Positions 1 through 12,165 of a DNA stretch of 64,000 nt are shown piece by piece. Position numbers and translations under genes: made by a program. The stretch is from positions 3,162,001 through 3,226,000 of the forward strand of contig JALGAS010000001.1 in assembly GCA_023078685.1 (NCBI GenBank), in the 5' to 3' direction. Each line of letters opens with the position of its first letter. Within the stretch, counting starts at the first letter, position 1. The notes under the pieces are model-generated. The model saw nothing but the letters and a program-made list of their open reading frames with translations, ran no database searches and was not told the origin of the DNA. This DNA comes from Neopestalotiopsis rosae (Eukaryota; Ascomycota; Sordariomycetes; Amphisphaeriales; Sporocadaceae).

Positions 1-582
1 ATAGTGGGGGGAAACCACCGACCCTAGCACCAATTTGACGCGTGACACGCGACGGGACGCGTAAAGTGGTTACTGCTTTGGGCGGTCGCGTAAAACGCCA
101 AAGGCCTAAATCTCGGCCACCGTGCTTCTAGAGTGTCCAAAAACATCTTCCTTATTGGGCGCTGTCGTCCTGTTTGATGGGCGATTGGAACGTAATTGTT
201 GATTGGACATCGTCAAGTACGTTTATCCAATTATCTAAATCTACCATGCCAGCTTATAGTCCTGCACCCAAACACATTTCATGATAATACACTTTTACCG
301 TGGTACAGTTGCACGAAATTCTTTCTTGCAAGATTAGCATATCTTCTCTATTTCCTGCGAAATGACTGAACGCGATGATTTATCATCCCATCGCCCGGTA
401 CTCCAAGCTTTTTAAGTTTACCATGAACAAACAAACACAACATGCCGTGGGAATATGACCGGTCTACTTGTATCATGTAATCTTCCTCATCTTCTTTAAT
501 CGTGCCAGCCATAAAACACTCCTCATGCTACACACATCAACGTGAACTTCGAGCACTTAGGTCATACCAAGACTCGACTACT
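1..582. other. Intergenic left edge, downstream of the Sec7-domain gene
   Basis: No supported coding sequence. The stretch lies 3' of the minus-strand Sec7 gene, and its first 90 bases contain a cluster of CGCG motifs, listed separately. The rest is ordinary AT-rich intergenic sequence. Confidence 0.6.
38..62. promoter_or_regulatory. Pair of ACGCGT (MluI cell-cycle box type) motifs
   Basis: ACGCGT occurs at 38-43 and again at 57-62. A related ACGCGA lies between them and a TCGCGT follows shortly after. ACGCGT is the core bound by the fungal MBF complex (Mbp1/Swi6 family) at G1/S genes. Two copies within 25 bp are unlikely in random intergenic DNA. A leftward gene starting outside the window could be the target, which is inference. 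Confidence 0.4.
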
Positions 583-3500
583 TTACTCGCCAGAAGCCGC
601 CGGCTGCGGTTCTGGCGTTTTCGCAGCTGGCACTGCTTCTTCGACCTTCTCCGCCTCGACAGGCGTGGGCTCCTCAAGTGCGAGCTCATTCCTCAAGTCG
701 GGCAGGAAGCGATCAATTCGCTTCCACGTCTCCACCCAAAGCTTTTCTTGCGATGGGTTTTTGCTGGGCGGTACAAGATAGCCGCTACTGGACATGAACA
801 ACAGGACGTTCTTCAAGTTCTCGGGAACCGCCTCCTCCTACTCAAATTGTTAGCCACCAAGCACATTTTCAAGCGTGTTTCCGTATATTGTGACCACTCA
901 CCAAGCTGTCACCTTGACCGCTATTCATCAGGCGATCCATAATGTCAATAATCTTGAGCCACAGATCCAGCATTCCATCCCACTTTGACAGCAGGACCAG
1001 GTATTGAAGGAAAACCTTGCACAGCAACGATGCAGCCTGTACTCGTGTTTCGCTCATGCCATCACGATCTGACGAGTACACCTCTGGCTTCAACAATTTG
1101 TGAATGAGAGGGAAGAGGACTTCACCAAAGATCGCTGTCCACTCCTCGTGACCGCTGCTGATGAGTTCTGGAGATAACAAGCATCTCTGCAATGAAGAAA
1201 ATGCCAGGTGGCGTATCTCACGGCAAGGGTTGGTACACTGTGTTGTGAGCGCCTGGAAGATGGGAAGCCAGTAAGCGGACCATGCTGTAATCAAGTTAGC
1301 TTCATGAATCTGTGTTAGATTTCTGACGATTAGACGTTACCTTCGCTAGCCTCCAGGTGTGATTGCTTCATGAGATGGGGGATACGCGAGGTCATGTTGT
1401 GAATGAGGTTTATGGCCTTTACACCTCTGAGAACCACAGCGTTGTCACTGTTTTCCAAGTCAGTCAGGACACTTCTCGACAAGCCAATAGCTTTCATATC
1501 AATGGTCTAGTGTTGCACATACCTGGGTACTTCCTTCTTGGGCCGCGAGCTCCTCGCCCGTTTATTGGCTGCGTCGGCCTTTTGCTCAGCAACAGCTCCA
1601 ATCTTGGCAGCAGTCGCAAAGTCATTCAGCAGAGATATGGCAGCTTCATAATTATCCGCAATGATGGGAGAAGGTGTGCCTGATACTCCGCCTTCGAGAA
1701 TCTCAAAAACGGCAGCAGACGAGCTAGGGTTGCCTGCGAGATTCCGCAGTAACACCCAGAAATCTGGCGAGGTCATGATCTCACTTCGGAGAGGACCTGG
1801 CTCACTGATACATGATTTCAAACCTTGCAATACAAGCTGCGAGGTCTTTCCAAGAATCTCCTTTGGCATGGTAGAAATCGTGTGCAACAAAACCGGAGCT
1901 CGGACAAAGTCATGTTCCTGTGTAGAACGAATCAGAAATTGCAACTCAGTAGATGATATTCGCAGGGGGCGACTTACGTAGCTTGCCTTCAAGATACTGA
2001 ATTGGTAGAAGGCAACTCTCGAAACAAGGATCGAGTGGTGTCGGCTAGGTTCGCGGAGGACAGCTTGAAGCGCTTCAGAGACTTGTTTTCCAAGCAACTC
2101 AACTGTTTCCGCATCTCTGAGTGCAAGAATGGTGCAAAATTCGAGGATGTAGGTTACAGAGGGATCATAGTTGCTCTGCTTGCGAGCCGGCTTCGGTCCA
2201 GGTGAGGATGGTATATTATCCGGTCTCACAGTAATGGCAGGCACAGAAGAGCTGTCATCTTCCGGTATCTCATCGAGAAGAGCTTCAATAAGACTCTGGA
2301 GATTCTTCGCTGGGAGCTTACTGCAATGCTTATTAGATACTACTATTCTGATGTTTATGCCGATACTCACGATATGTTTTCGAAAACATCGTCCATGTGG
2401 CAGGCGTTCACGCAGTCGACAGTAGCCAGTGTGCTCTCGAGCTCCTCGGCCGAAGGCTCCGGTGGATCATCTGCCGCGTAGCTTGATATGTACGAGGACA
2501 GAGCTGAGAAAAGACCAGTGTCGGCAGCCTTGGCTCCTCTGTCAATGACTTGAGAAGGTGGTTGTAAGGGTATCGCTGGTAACTCAGTGGAGAATGATGG
2601 AGAGATGAGAGAGTTGACAAAGAGATTCAACCAGATGCGGACAATCTGCAATAGATGTGTTAGTATGTCTCCCGTGCACAGACCTACACATAAAGTTGGG
2701 ATAACTCACGTATTGCCAGCCATCAGCTATGACGGCCTCGCTACCCGTGACAACGCGGAACAGGACTAGAGTGGCTAATTGGGCCTTGAAATCTCTGCCG
2801 AGCTTAACAGCTAGCCCGCTGACCATGACAGTTGGGCCATCATCCGAAACCTTCATTTCAGTGTTCAGAGCGGTGTTCGCCAAGCTGTGAGTAGCAAGTG
2901 TCGTCATGTAGCTGAGTGAGTAGATGATGCGGTCCAGTGCCTCCGTAATGCCGTACTGCGACGCGATTTTTGCACACTGGTCGAAACCAGTGACAACTCT
3001 GGCAAAGACAGCATCATCCGTCGCCGACATGAAAACGTACGACAGTGTGGAGACAATGGGTTTCCATGTCTTTTCAAACATGTCTGCATCAAAAATGTTT
3101 GTGTCGCAGAGAACTAGCGGACCCGAAGACTCAGTTTTCAGAAGAAGTTCTCGCCAGGCATAATCAAAAGCATGCTTGTTATCGTGTTCGTCGGGCAGAA
3201 TGATCTCGTTCGAACTGATAGCGTCAAAGATGGCTTGAAGATATTCTGGCTCAAAGTCTTTACCACCATTGGTACCGCGAAGGTTTCGCGAAAAGTCGAG
3301 GATTGTCATGCGCCTCGACTTCATGTTTGGATTGTGCTGGTCGGTATTAAGCATGACGACAGCATATGATAGGACATAAACAGAGTCCTCATCAGCACAC
3401 CCTGGCGGAATGTCGCTAGCAATATATGCCTTTGAGAAAGTCACCATGATGCGCTCAATAAGTTGCGACTCTCCCGGAAGACGGAAGCTCTCCAACATTA

Positions 3501-5785
3501 GACGCAGTGCCTCGTCAACGCGCTTTCCAGCAAAGTCGAAAAGATTGATGTATTCTTCAAGTAATTTTTCGTTGCCTTTCTTGGAGATGTACTCTCCAAG
3601 TACCGCTTTCGATATCCTTGTGGTGCCCTTGAGAAATTTGGCCACAGAAGAAGGATTATTCAGATCGTCGATGATGCCTTCGGAGTGCAAATACACAAGA
3701 CCCTTTTGAGGCTTCTCATTGAACTTATTGGCACCTGTAATTATGGTCTTCTTTCGTAGCCTTTGCTCACGGAGTTTGGCCGCATCAGGATAGCCCTCAA
3801 AAACTGGTTCGTCACCCAGTCTGTCGGCAATGAATTGGATGTAACCCAGCAGAGCGTCGAGGCAGAGAGGCGGGACACTCGTAGTGCTCCAAGTTGCAGA
3901 GTCTGGCAAGGCGCTCCTCGATAGAAGCCCGATCATATCTTCGCACATGTCCGTTCGGTCAGTGTCGCAGTCATAGTTCACAAACAGCTCTACCAAAAAG
4001 GTTGGCATGCGAGCTAATGCGCCTACACTTTCGACCATGGCTTGCCGGGCATCAGGCTTTCGTGCGCCTCCTTCCAGACCAAGCTTTTGGCGATCTTGAA
4101 CGGGCACTGGAGTCGCTCTGCCGCTTCCAGCCTGTCCCGGTGGTGGCTTGACCAGTTTCGGTGCTTGCGGTATGCCTTCGTATAGTGAAGGGTCGATTCC
4201 AGGTTCTCGAGGTATCTCTACCGGAGGGTGAAGACAAGCGACAAGATACGATAGAAACAGCTCTTGCTGCAATTTGAGGACGCCCCTACAAGTCTCTAGA
4301 AGAGTTCCGGCAACGATAAGAGATTCCTGAAGAATGGCCATGTTGTCAGACCGTACCAGTTGGAAGAGGTATCGACAAAGCTTGTCCTCGGCGACAAAAG
4401 CTAGAGCTGGGTGCCGAGCAATAGACGGTCCTGCCACTTCGAGGGCCACGTGGATGATACGCAGAGCCATGACACGCATGTTGTCGCCTTGTGTCCTATC
4501 GTGCGGGTCCAGAAGATCGACAAGGACTCGGAAGAGCTCCTTCATGGACGGCAAAGAGTATGGCTTGATCTCGAGCTCAGAGACGTCCTCATCAATGCTC
4601 TCTGCCACTGGTGGCGGAGTTGCCTCGGCCTCATTTGAGCTAGAGGACTCTCGAGGCTCTCCAGACACAACATTTTGAGGGCCGTCGGTGGATGCAATCA
4701 CGTCATTGCCGTGGGTTGATGGAACCATTTTGACTGCGTCCATATCCCCATTCGTCTGCTGATCCAATGCCTCCATATCGTCGCCGGCTACATCCTCCAG
4801 ATGCTTGAGATGCTCAAAGATGATTTGACACATGCGGACCATAGCAGCCTCAGCGGTTCGCCGCAGGAGCTCCGAGAGCCTCGACTGACAGCACATGGTC
4901 AAACCCGTCTCCATCATCTCACAGACGCTCTCATCGCTGAGTAGAGCACCCCCGGGACTGGAAAGCATGTCCTCCATCAAATTCAAAATCATGAGCAGCA
5001 CAACCTCATCTTGTGCTGAATCGCTGGCTTCGAAGCGGCAATGCGTTATGGCCGTAGAGAGGGACTGCATGGCAAGCGCGAATCGGGGAGACTCTGGACT
5101 GATGAATCCATAGGCGAGGAATTTGCGGATGGCTTTCAGCGCCAGTATCGTAATGGGTGCCGAGGTAGCGGACGCTTGGATAACCTGTAGGAATGGGTTC
5201 AGGAGGGCAGGAGCATCGAAATCATGGATATCTGCCGTGGTACTGCTGTTAGCATTGGCCCCTAGCCTCGTGTGGGCGTATATCCTCCTGAAAGACACTG
5301 TACTGACCTTTGCAAGTCGAAAGATCATGGCGAAGGCGACCAAAACCAGCCATTAGGGGGTTGTCCTGCATGCTCTTGCCCTTCTTTCCTCGCAGCCCCC
5401 ATCTGTTTGCTACACCAATGTCTTGTGCCCCATCCACGCTCATGTTGGTCGTATTAGAGCTCCTGCTGCCCGGGCGAAGAAGGGGACTCGGAGGACCTAG
5501 TTGGACCGGGTTGGGGTTGCCGCCGAGAATCGAGGAAACTGAAGACTGGGCCCATCGTGCGTGCTTGCGCATGACCGAGGTCACAGAGATGCACTCATTG
5601 ATCACCAACGACACGGGGTTGACAGCAACAGACACCGGTCTGCTTCGAAACTGCGAGCTGGGCGCTTGATCGGGGGTGGCAGCCATGGTCTCTGAGCCGT
5701 TGGATCGAATCGGCAGGGAGGTTTTCTCAGACTCTGTCGCTAGTTGACTGGCCGGGGCGGTGTCGCTATGCGCATCTCGACTCAT
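583..5785 (-). CDS. Sec7-domain guanine nucleotide exchange factor for Arf, GEA1/2-GBF1 type
   Basis: Large Golgi Arf activator that loads GTP on Arf1 for COPI coat assembly. The N-terminal exon holds the GBF-type start with INECISVTSVMRKHARW. A first intron follows near 5240-5340, and the rest is spread over several exons. The Sec7 domain is encoded at about 3720-3110. It contains FRLPGESQ, whose Glu is the catalytic glutamic finger, and VMLNTDQHNPNMK, typical of the GBF subfamily. C-terminal parts (WLNLFVNSLI, VDCVNACHMDDVFENI) match the HDS regions of Gea/GBF1 rather than BIG/Sec7p. The C terminus ends in a Pro/Glu/Ala-rich tail. ATG 5785 was chosen as the first in-frame ATG; ATG 5686 is an alternative. 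I estimate about 1,600 residues. Intron borders at 850-2650 are approximate. Confidence 0.9.
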
Positions 5786-7023
5786 ACTCGCTCTCGCGAC
5801 AATCGAAGTGTCAAGCAATACTCGTCTGCTCTCCAGAGGACGGTTTTCTGGCAGTACAAACTGCAATTAGATCTGCAAAGCTCCAACCACCTCGTCTCCT
5901 GCCGGCTCGAGAGTGTGCAGAGCAGACGGACAAGGAAAAGTAAAAGAAGAAAAACTGTATCGGAAAAGGGCAAACGTGTACACAGAGTATGAGGTTTTCG
6001 AGATCCAGAATAATGCTCGTCAGACAAATAGTAATGTCAATAGTCTGGACAGTTGTTCAAATCAATTGCGCAGGTTGTCTATGGGGAGCTTCCAGGTGCT
6101 TACCTACACAACAATTGCGCATGGGGTCCCTAATAGTAACTAGTGCAGAATATTGGGGATGCTTATTAGGTAGGTTAGTAGGTACCTATTGGAGGGTCCA
6201 CGGCGGCGGCCGGGGGGTGAGGTGCTTGAGACCCGGGGCTCGGTGTTTTTCCGAAGATGCCACATTGACTCGACAGCATACATTGGAACCTGGAACTCGG
6301 AAAGTCTGATAACATCCACTGAAGCTCCGGCACCTAATAATGGGGCTTATTACCATCCCTTTACCAGGTCACGAGAATCTCAGGTGAATACATTTTCAAC
6401 TAAATTTTCAGATATTCTTGTGACTTGAATATGCAATTATTTGATTTGGTTGCTGTCTTAATAGAGGACCTCTGCAATCTTCGAATACCGAATTTCGTCA
6501 TCCTAAAAATGAGTCGTTCGTTCCTGTACCATTGCTCGATGCATCATGTAGTGACTTCGAACTCTTAATTGTCAAAGTTTCTTGTGTCTGGATGTCATGT
6601 CTTTATACTACTCTAACGGCTGATTGAGCATTCCTTTTGACCTGACTCATCTTTCAGTGAATTCCCACGAAAGGTTTATATGATGTTCCATTACTCAAAA
6701 TGCAACATGCACTTCCAATAACGCCTGGCGTACCCGCTCTATACAAACCAAGGGAATGTCCTTTTGCCCGCAAATATTCCATGGTTTGCGGTTTCATGCT
6801 TCTTCGGCACCAGTAAGGCTTCCCTTCGTCTTCGCCTTCCGAGGTTAGTATTGTACATCCAGGGGACTCGACCGTTCTTGCAATCATGGTCCCAACCATG
6901 GCACACAACTCCAGCCATTTTACAGATGGAACAACATCCACTGTAAATGCAGTGACCATACCATACTGAGTGGTGATGCCGTTAAACAAATAATGATAGT
7001 CGGTAATTATGCAATTGCCGCTA
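5786..7023. other. Intergenic region, promoter side of the Sec7 gene
   Basis: 1.2 kb without a supported gene, between the Sec7 gene start and the 3' end of the mannosyltransferase gene. Read on the minus strand, the part next to the Sec7 start (5925-5965) is pyrimidine-rich, as in many fungal promoters. A TAGG-rich patch lies at 6168-6190. Confidence 0.5.
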
Positions 7024-8728
7024 TCAGGACTCTGCCCCCTTGGGCTTTGTCTTGCCGTCCTTTCCACTTGAGGAATCTTTGCCGCCCTCGTTTTCGGACG
7101 ATTTGGCCGAGTCTTGAGAGCCCGCCGCTTTCTCACTTGTTTGGTCATCAAGAGCCATCTGGGCCTTGTCCTTCTCCCACTGGTCGGTACTATCGCTGAA
7201 GCTCTCCTTGGCTTTCCTTTCGCGCTCTTCCTTCTCCTTCTCTTCTTTCTCTTTCTGTCGTTTCTCCTCTTCCATTTCCTATATGCAAGAGTTAGTTTCA
7301 GTTGCATCCTGGATTGCTGTGGTTTGAACTGACCTCCATGTGCTTGATATCGTCCACGCTGGGCTCGTACAAATGCCAAATGGTATAGTGCGGCAACCCG
7401 ACGACGGAGTATTGCATTCGCTTGGCCATCTGTGCTCACGTTAGTAAATAACTCAAAATTGGGCTTTAGAAAACCCCATACCTTTCCAAATCCTTCTGTC
7501 TCAGCATGCTTCTCAAAGCTGAAGGCAGGGAAATGGACACCAGAGCGGAACACACGAGCCTTGGCGAGAATGCTCACACCACCAACACCATCAATGTCCA
7601 TTTCCATATCCGGGTCACCGTACGGGTCTCTAAGGTAGGCCAAGTGAGGTCGCCATGTAGCATATTCAGCATATCCTTCCACAATGACAGCATCTTCATC
7701 CAAAGTATCGGCCAGAGCAAGCGCAGTCTCTGATTCCTGCCACGAGTTGAGATCATATGGTTGTTCCCCACCCAGCCAATCAGGCAGAGGACGCCAAACA
7801 TCTTTCGGTTTATGTTAGTACCAGACCATCCCCAAGAACACACCAAGGTTACTTACTTGGGACAATGACATCCTTGTTGTGGCGCATAAGATCTTCAAGG
7901 ATGGTAAAAGGTGCGGTCTCGACATCGACGTCGCGCCAGTATACCCATGAATGATAGGGACGGAGTGCGGCACTCAGGAGCCAGTTACGGGCCTGGGCCA
8001 TGAGCTTTCTTCGGCTTGCCTGCGCAGCAAAGCCGTGTCGACTCTCGACATCCTGATTCACCTTCTGCCCGAAGTCCTTCTCAATGATCTGAATCTCGCC
8101 GTATGGCATCTTCTCGTCATCGTCACCCTGCAGATCTTCCAACTTTTCGACAAGTACGTCAAGGGTTCGGTCTTTGGAGTCCGAAACGAGAAAGGCAAGA
8201 TCGATGAGGTGGTGAGGGTAGGTAAAGTTACGCAGGTGCGAGAACATCATGTTCAAGTGGCTCTCGGCGTCTCTGAGCGGTACGCATAGCAGAATGCGCT
8301 CCTCCCTCTCCCAGCCGCGAGCGGTACCTTGCACGTTTGACAGATCGTAGTATCGCACTGTATCGAGTAGAATGTCTTCGCTGCCGCTGATGAGTCCCAA
8401 TGAGAAGATGGAAACGAAGGTGCCGCTTCCAGGCCACACAAACAAGCCAAATAGGATCGCAACGGAAGCTATTATGCCTAGTCGTACCAAGAGTTTCCGT
8501 CTCCGGCGGGTCGCGGGTGTCGAAGCTCGAGGTTGGAATCTAATGAACAAACAGGAAGCGTCAGTCAGGACATCTAGGACAACTTCCATGTCAGGCGATG
8601 TGAAGAATTACTCACCTATGCGGAGACATGTCAAAAGTGTTGCCACGCGGGTAGCCATTGGCGTAGGCCCCCGAGTGATGCCGGGGCGTCACTTTGGACG
8701 CCCCAGACGATGCATATGAAGGCAACAT
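7024..8728 (-). CDS. ANP1: Golgi alpha-1,6-mannosyltransferase subunit, Anp1/Mnn9/Van1 family (GT62)
   Basis: Type II membrane glycosyltransferase of the Golgi M-Pol complex, extending the N-glycan outer-chain mannan backbone. Exon 1 (8616-8728) gives MLPSYASSGASK and joins exon 2 at 8539 in frame. A transmembrane anchor follows (LLVRLGIIASVAILFGLFVW, about residues 51-70). The luminal domain holds SWVYWRDVDVETAP with the DVD of the nucleotide-sugar site, then WRPLPDWLGGEQPYDLNSWQ after an intron near 7815-7858. VEGYAEYATWRPHLAYLRDP and GGVSILAKARVFRSGVHFP complete the family core. Two more short introns occur near 7430-7480 and 7277-7335. The C terminus is a Glu/Lys/Arg-rich tail, not part of the catalytic core. 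Anp1 is the closest paralogue I recognise; Van1 is the alternative. Confidence 0.88.
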
Positions 8729-10155
8729 TTGGCGGGCGCCAGCCCGAGGCCGACAGTTTAGTGCTGGTGAGAGTGTCTTGAGGAATTGATCGGACTGAAC
8801 GTCGAGGAGTTGCTTGTACGTCGGCGAGATAAGGAGTAGATGTTGCCTGTGATTGATCGCGGTGACCGGGGGGTTGCTGGAGAAGAGAACACGGCGGCCA
8901 GTGGAGCGTTACGGTGTCATTGACGACGGCAGTATCAAGAGCAGCGCATGTAGAGGGAAGTCAAAGCTGCATGGAGGCAGCGAGACGGATTGGCGGGACA
9001 GCTATGCTCAATACAAGGGCGGCGTCGCACAGGAGGATTGAAAATAAAAGGTGTCGCTTTCAGATGATCCTCTATCGTTAATTTGGTGAGAAGGGAGAGC
9101 GCCAAGCTAGAGTGTTACTTAAGCTGACCCTCTAAAGCCAGGGTGGTGCTTGTTTAGTTAGCGTGCAGCGCAGAGCTGCGACCCCTGGGGAGTGGAGAGC
9201 GATTGGCGACTGGAATCAGCAAGCCAGTACGTAGACTGGAATGCCGATTACGTAGGGAGGTATTCCTGGCTTGGGAGGCTGCGTGTAATCGAGATACTGT
9301 TTGGCCACTTTGAGATCTGCGAGTGAATATGCAACTTGCTTCTGTTCTGGGGGAGAAACAAAAATGACTTCTAGCCGATGTCCTACCTTGGTAGGTCTGG
9401 AAGGTCTGGAAACTCGTATGCGGCATGCGGAAACAATTTTGCACCGATGTCAATACGACCGCCCGACTCTGTTCACGGGCCCCCGGGGTTAATCCTATAT
9501 TAAAGTTTGCACATCCACTTGGTGACATGTCTCAGAAGGGCGTTTATTATTGGGCTTTCGGCGAAGTAGCTACGTTCGCTAAATAGGTAGGTGGACTAAT
9601 GAGTGGGTAGGTAGGTATTATCTTCCCGTAATTCGTGAGGCTGGAATTCTTACTTGGCTGTCGGTCAGCTTACCGGATGGACTGAGTGAAAGGTGAGCAA
9701 GGAGCCATCTATTAATGATGTGCTACCTGTAGTCCTTCAGATTGGCGAGGATGCATTCATACAAGGTGCCTTTTAGGAGGTCAACAGGGGTGTTTGCAAC
9801 GTCTACTGTGTGACTTCTCGACCATTACGCAGCTCGCACTCACTAAATCGTGAATGTATCCACCCACGCTCCAGCTGTTCTTTGTAACATAACACAGCAA
9901 TGAACCCCAAAACGTTTGCAGTATTTATCTTGTATGTACAGACCAACAGACATTGGACAGCAAGTTTAGGCGAGTGTCTGGTAGATAAGGTAGGCACGGC
10001 TTGTTGGTCGGCATCCTTCCAAAAAAAACAAACTCCTTAAACTCCACGCAATGCAGCCACGGCCAAAGTCTATCTAATAGCAAGTCTTTTTGCAAGTCAT
10101 TGTCAGCCTCACAGTCCCGCCCATGACTCCCTCCCTATCTACGAACAACAACTTC
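8729..10155. other. Intergenic region between mannosyltransferase and MFS transporter genes
   Basis: 1.4 kb without a supported gene. It contains the promoter of the mannosyltransferase gene at its left end and the 3' flank of the transporter gene at its right end. Short GGTAG-type repeats lie at 9584-9616. Confidence 0.5.
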
Positions 10156-12165
10156 TCATTTTCTGCTGATAGCAGCTCTTCTCCTCTCGGCTTCCTCTTT
10201 GCGGCGATGCTCTCCGCGCTCTTGCACAGTCGGCCGATCTCGGGGTTTCGACCATGCCCCAAAGGCTAGAACGACTGCTGCACAGGCTATAATGGCAGCA
10301 ATCCGCATGTCCTTGCTGAATGCGTCTGAATAGGCATGTCTGACAGCAATCAGTTGTGCATCTGTCAACGTGCTGGTAGCGTTCTCGAGAGAATTGAGCA
10401 TTTGAGAGTCAACCACGCCGGCAAGCTGTGCTCTGAGTGTGACCCCCAAGACTGCCGAGGATGCTGCAACACCAAGGGCGCCGCCAAGTACCCGAGTCTG
10501 AGCGAGAATGCCTTGGGCTGGGGCTACAAATCAGGTCAATAAATATCGCGTGCATAGCGTGCCGTGGGCTACTTACAAAGATCTCGTATGGAGGCTTGCA
10601 GGCTTCCAGACATTGTGGTCACTGCCGCGGACAGACCAAAACCAAGGCCAACAAGCACCAAACATCCCAAAGCCTTTGCTTCAAGTTCGACGGAGTCTGA
10701 TAGTGTAGATTCAAGCCCACAGCCCAAAGCCACCAGACCGCTTGCAACAATCATGCTCTCGCAGATTCTATCTTTGCTCTTGTTGATGATTCCACTTAGT
10801 ACAGACCCTGTCGCACTGGCTGCGAGTAATGGCAGTAACATTATACCTGCCAGCAGCGAGTTCTTCCCGTTCACAACTTGCAAGCGCAGCGGGAATGCAT
10901 AGAGAAGCATGATAAAGCAAAAGCCAAGCAGCGTGGTGTTCGCAATCGCCGCAGCGAACATGCGATTACGCAGAATACGCACTGGGATTGCAGCGGCAAG
11001 ATTGTCTCCCCAATGTCGCTCCACAAAGATTTCCCACATCATGAGCACAACCCAGCATACGATGCCTGTCAGTAGTGGCGCCAAGAACACTGCTGCGCTG
11101 AACAACGCTTCGCTACTGGCATTTTGAAAAGGGAAAACGGTCAAAACTGCAGCAGCAATGAGCAGTCCAGAACCCAGGTAATCCAACTCATTCCAGGTCC
11201 GTCGCTCAGTATCAGGCAGATACTGGGGCTTTGGCCAAGTGAGACAAAATATAACCATGGAAACGGCACCGAGTGGCCCACTTGTGGTATCGTGAGTATA
11301 ATCGATCAGTTGTCGCTGAGTACAAACTTACTTTATCCAAAACACCCATCGCCAGCTCGCATAATGAGTTACTACGTGGCCAAGAATTAGTACGTTCACT
11401 CGAGAGCTCGTTGGTTGTAGGCTTTTAGGCAATATTTTGCATCCATGTAGACGTGCAAAGCGTTGCGCAGGCAGTGTGGAATAATCTTGTCATCGGAAGT
11501 TGCTTACAGATACCGCCCAAAACAGGACCAAGTACGCCACCAACAGCTATCACGGCGCCAACGACGCTTCCAAGGAACGGCTTGGTCTTTTCGGGAGCCG
11601 TTTCAATGAGTATGACCATGGTCAATGAATACAACCCTAGATTTTTGAGTCTTGCTCGCAAAGCTAGTACAATGTGGGCACTCACCGGAGCCACCGATTC
11701 CTTGAAAGGCTCGGCAGGCAATAAGCTGCGTCATATTCTGAGCGAATCCACAGCCCAAGGAGAATGCAAAGAAAATCAAATATGCTCCAGCAAAAGCATT
11801 GCGGCGACCAATGATATCTGATAGTCGCGACACGAAGACGGCGAAACTGAGGTAGCAGAGGGTATAGGAGAGCGCCACCCAATTGACGTTGTCCATCTCT
11901 TGGAACTCCGTCCCTATGTTCAGCAAGCTAGCAGCAACAATGGAACTGTCCATGAAAGACAACAGAAGGCCAAGACAGGCGCTACAATGATCAGTCAGCT
12001 GGTGTCTCGATCTGCGTTTGCTGGCATGATTGCGTACCTGAAAGCAAGAAGCCAGAATCGTGAAGGCGGTAGCTCTGGCTTCGCCTTCAGACTGGATCCT
12101 GGAGATTCATGATCACTATTTGTTGGTTCTTTTTGTTTGGGTTCGTCCACGTCGAGCAGAGCCAT
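10156..12165 (-). CDS. MFS transporter, DHA (drug:proton antiporter) type
   Basis: Polytopic plasma-membrane transporter of the major facilitator superfamily, probably exporting a drug-like or secondary-metabolite substrate. Exon 1 (12038-12165) encodes a soluble N terminus, MALLDVDEPK, and joins at 11981 into LGLLLSFMDSSIVAASL (TM1). SRLSDIIGRRNAF is the loop 2-3 motif A. After an intron ending near 11650 the chain reads GLYSLTMVILIETAPEKTKP, then GAVIAVGGVLGPVLGGI (motif C). After another intron comes HYASWRWVFWINGPLG, a hallmark of DHA2-like fungal proteins. Further helices follow to about 10570, and the last exon starts PAQGILAQTRVLGGALG. I estimate about 520 residues and 12-14 helices. 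No biosynthetic genes adjoin it, so the substrate is unknown. Confidence 0.88.

Noticed and set aside
502..942. Plus-strand open frame opposite the end of the Sec7 gene
   Set aside because: It starts at GTG, overlaps the conserved minus-strand coding sequence and has no family signal.
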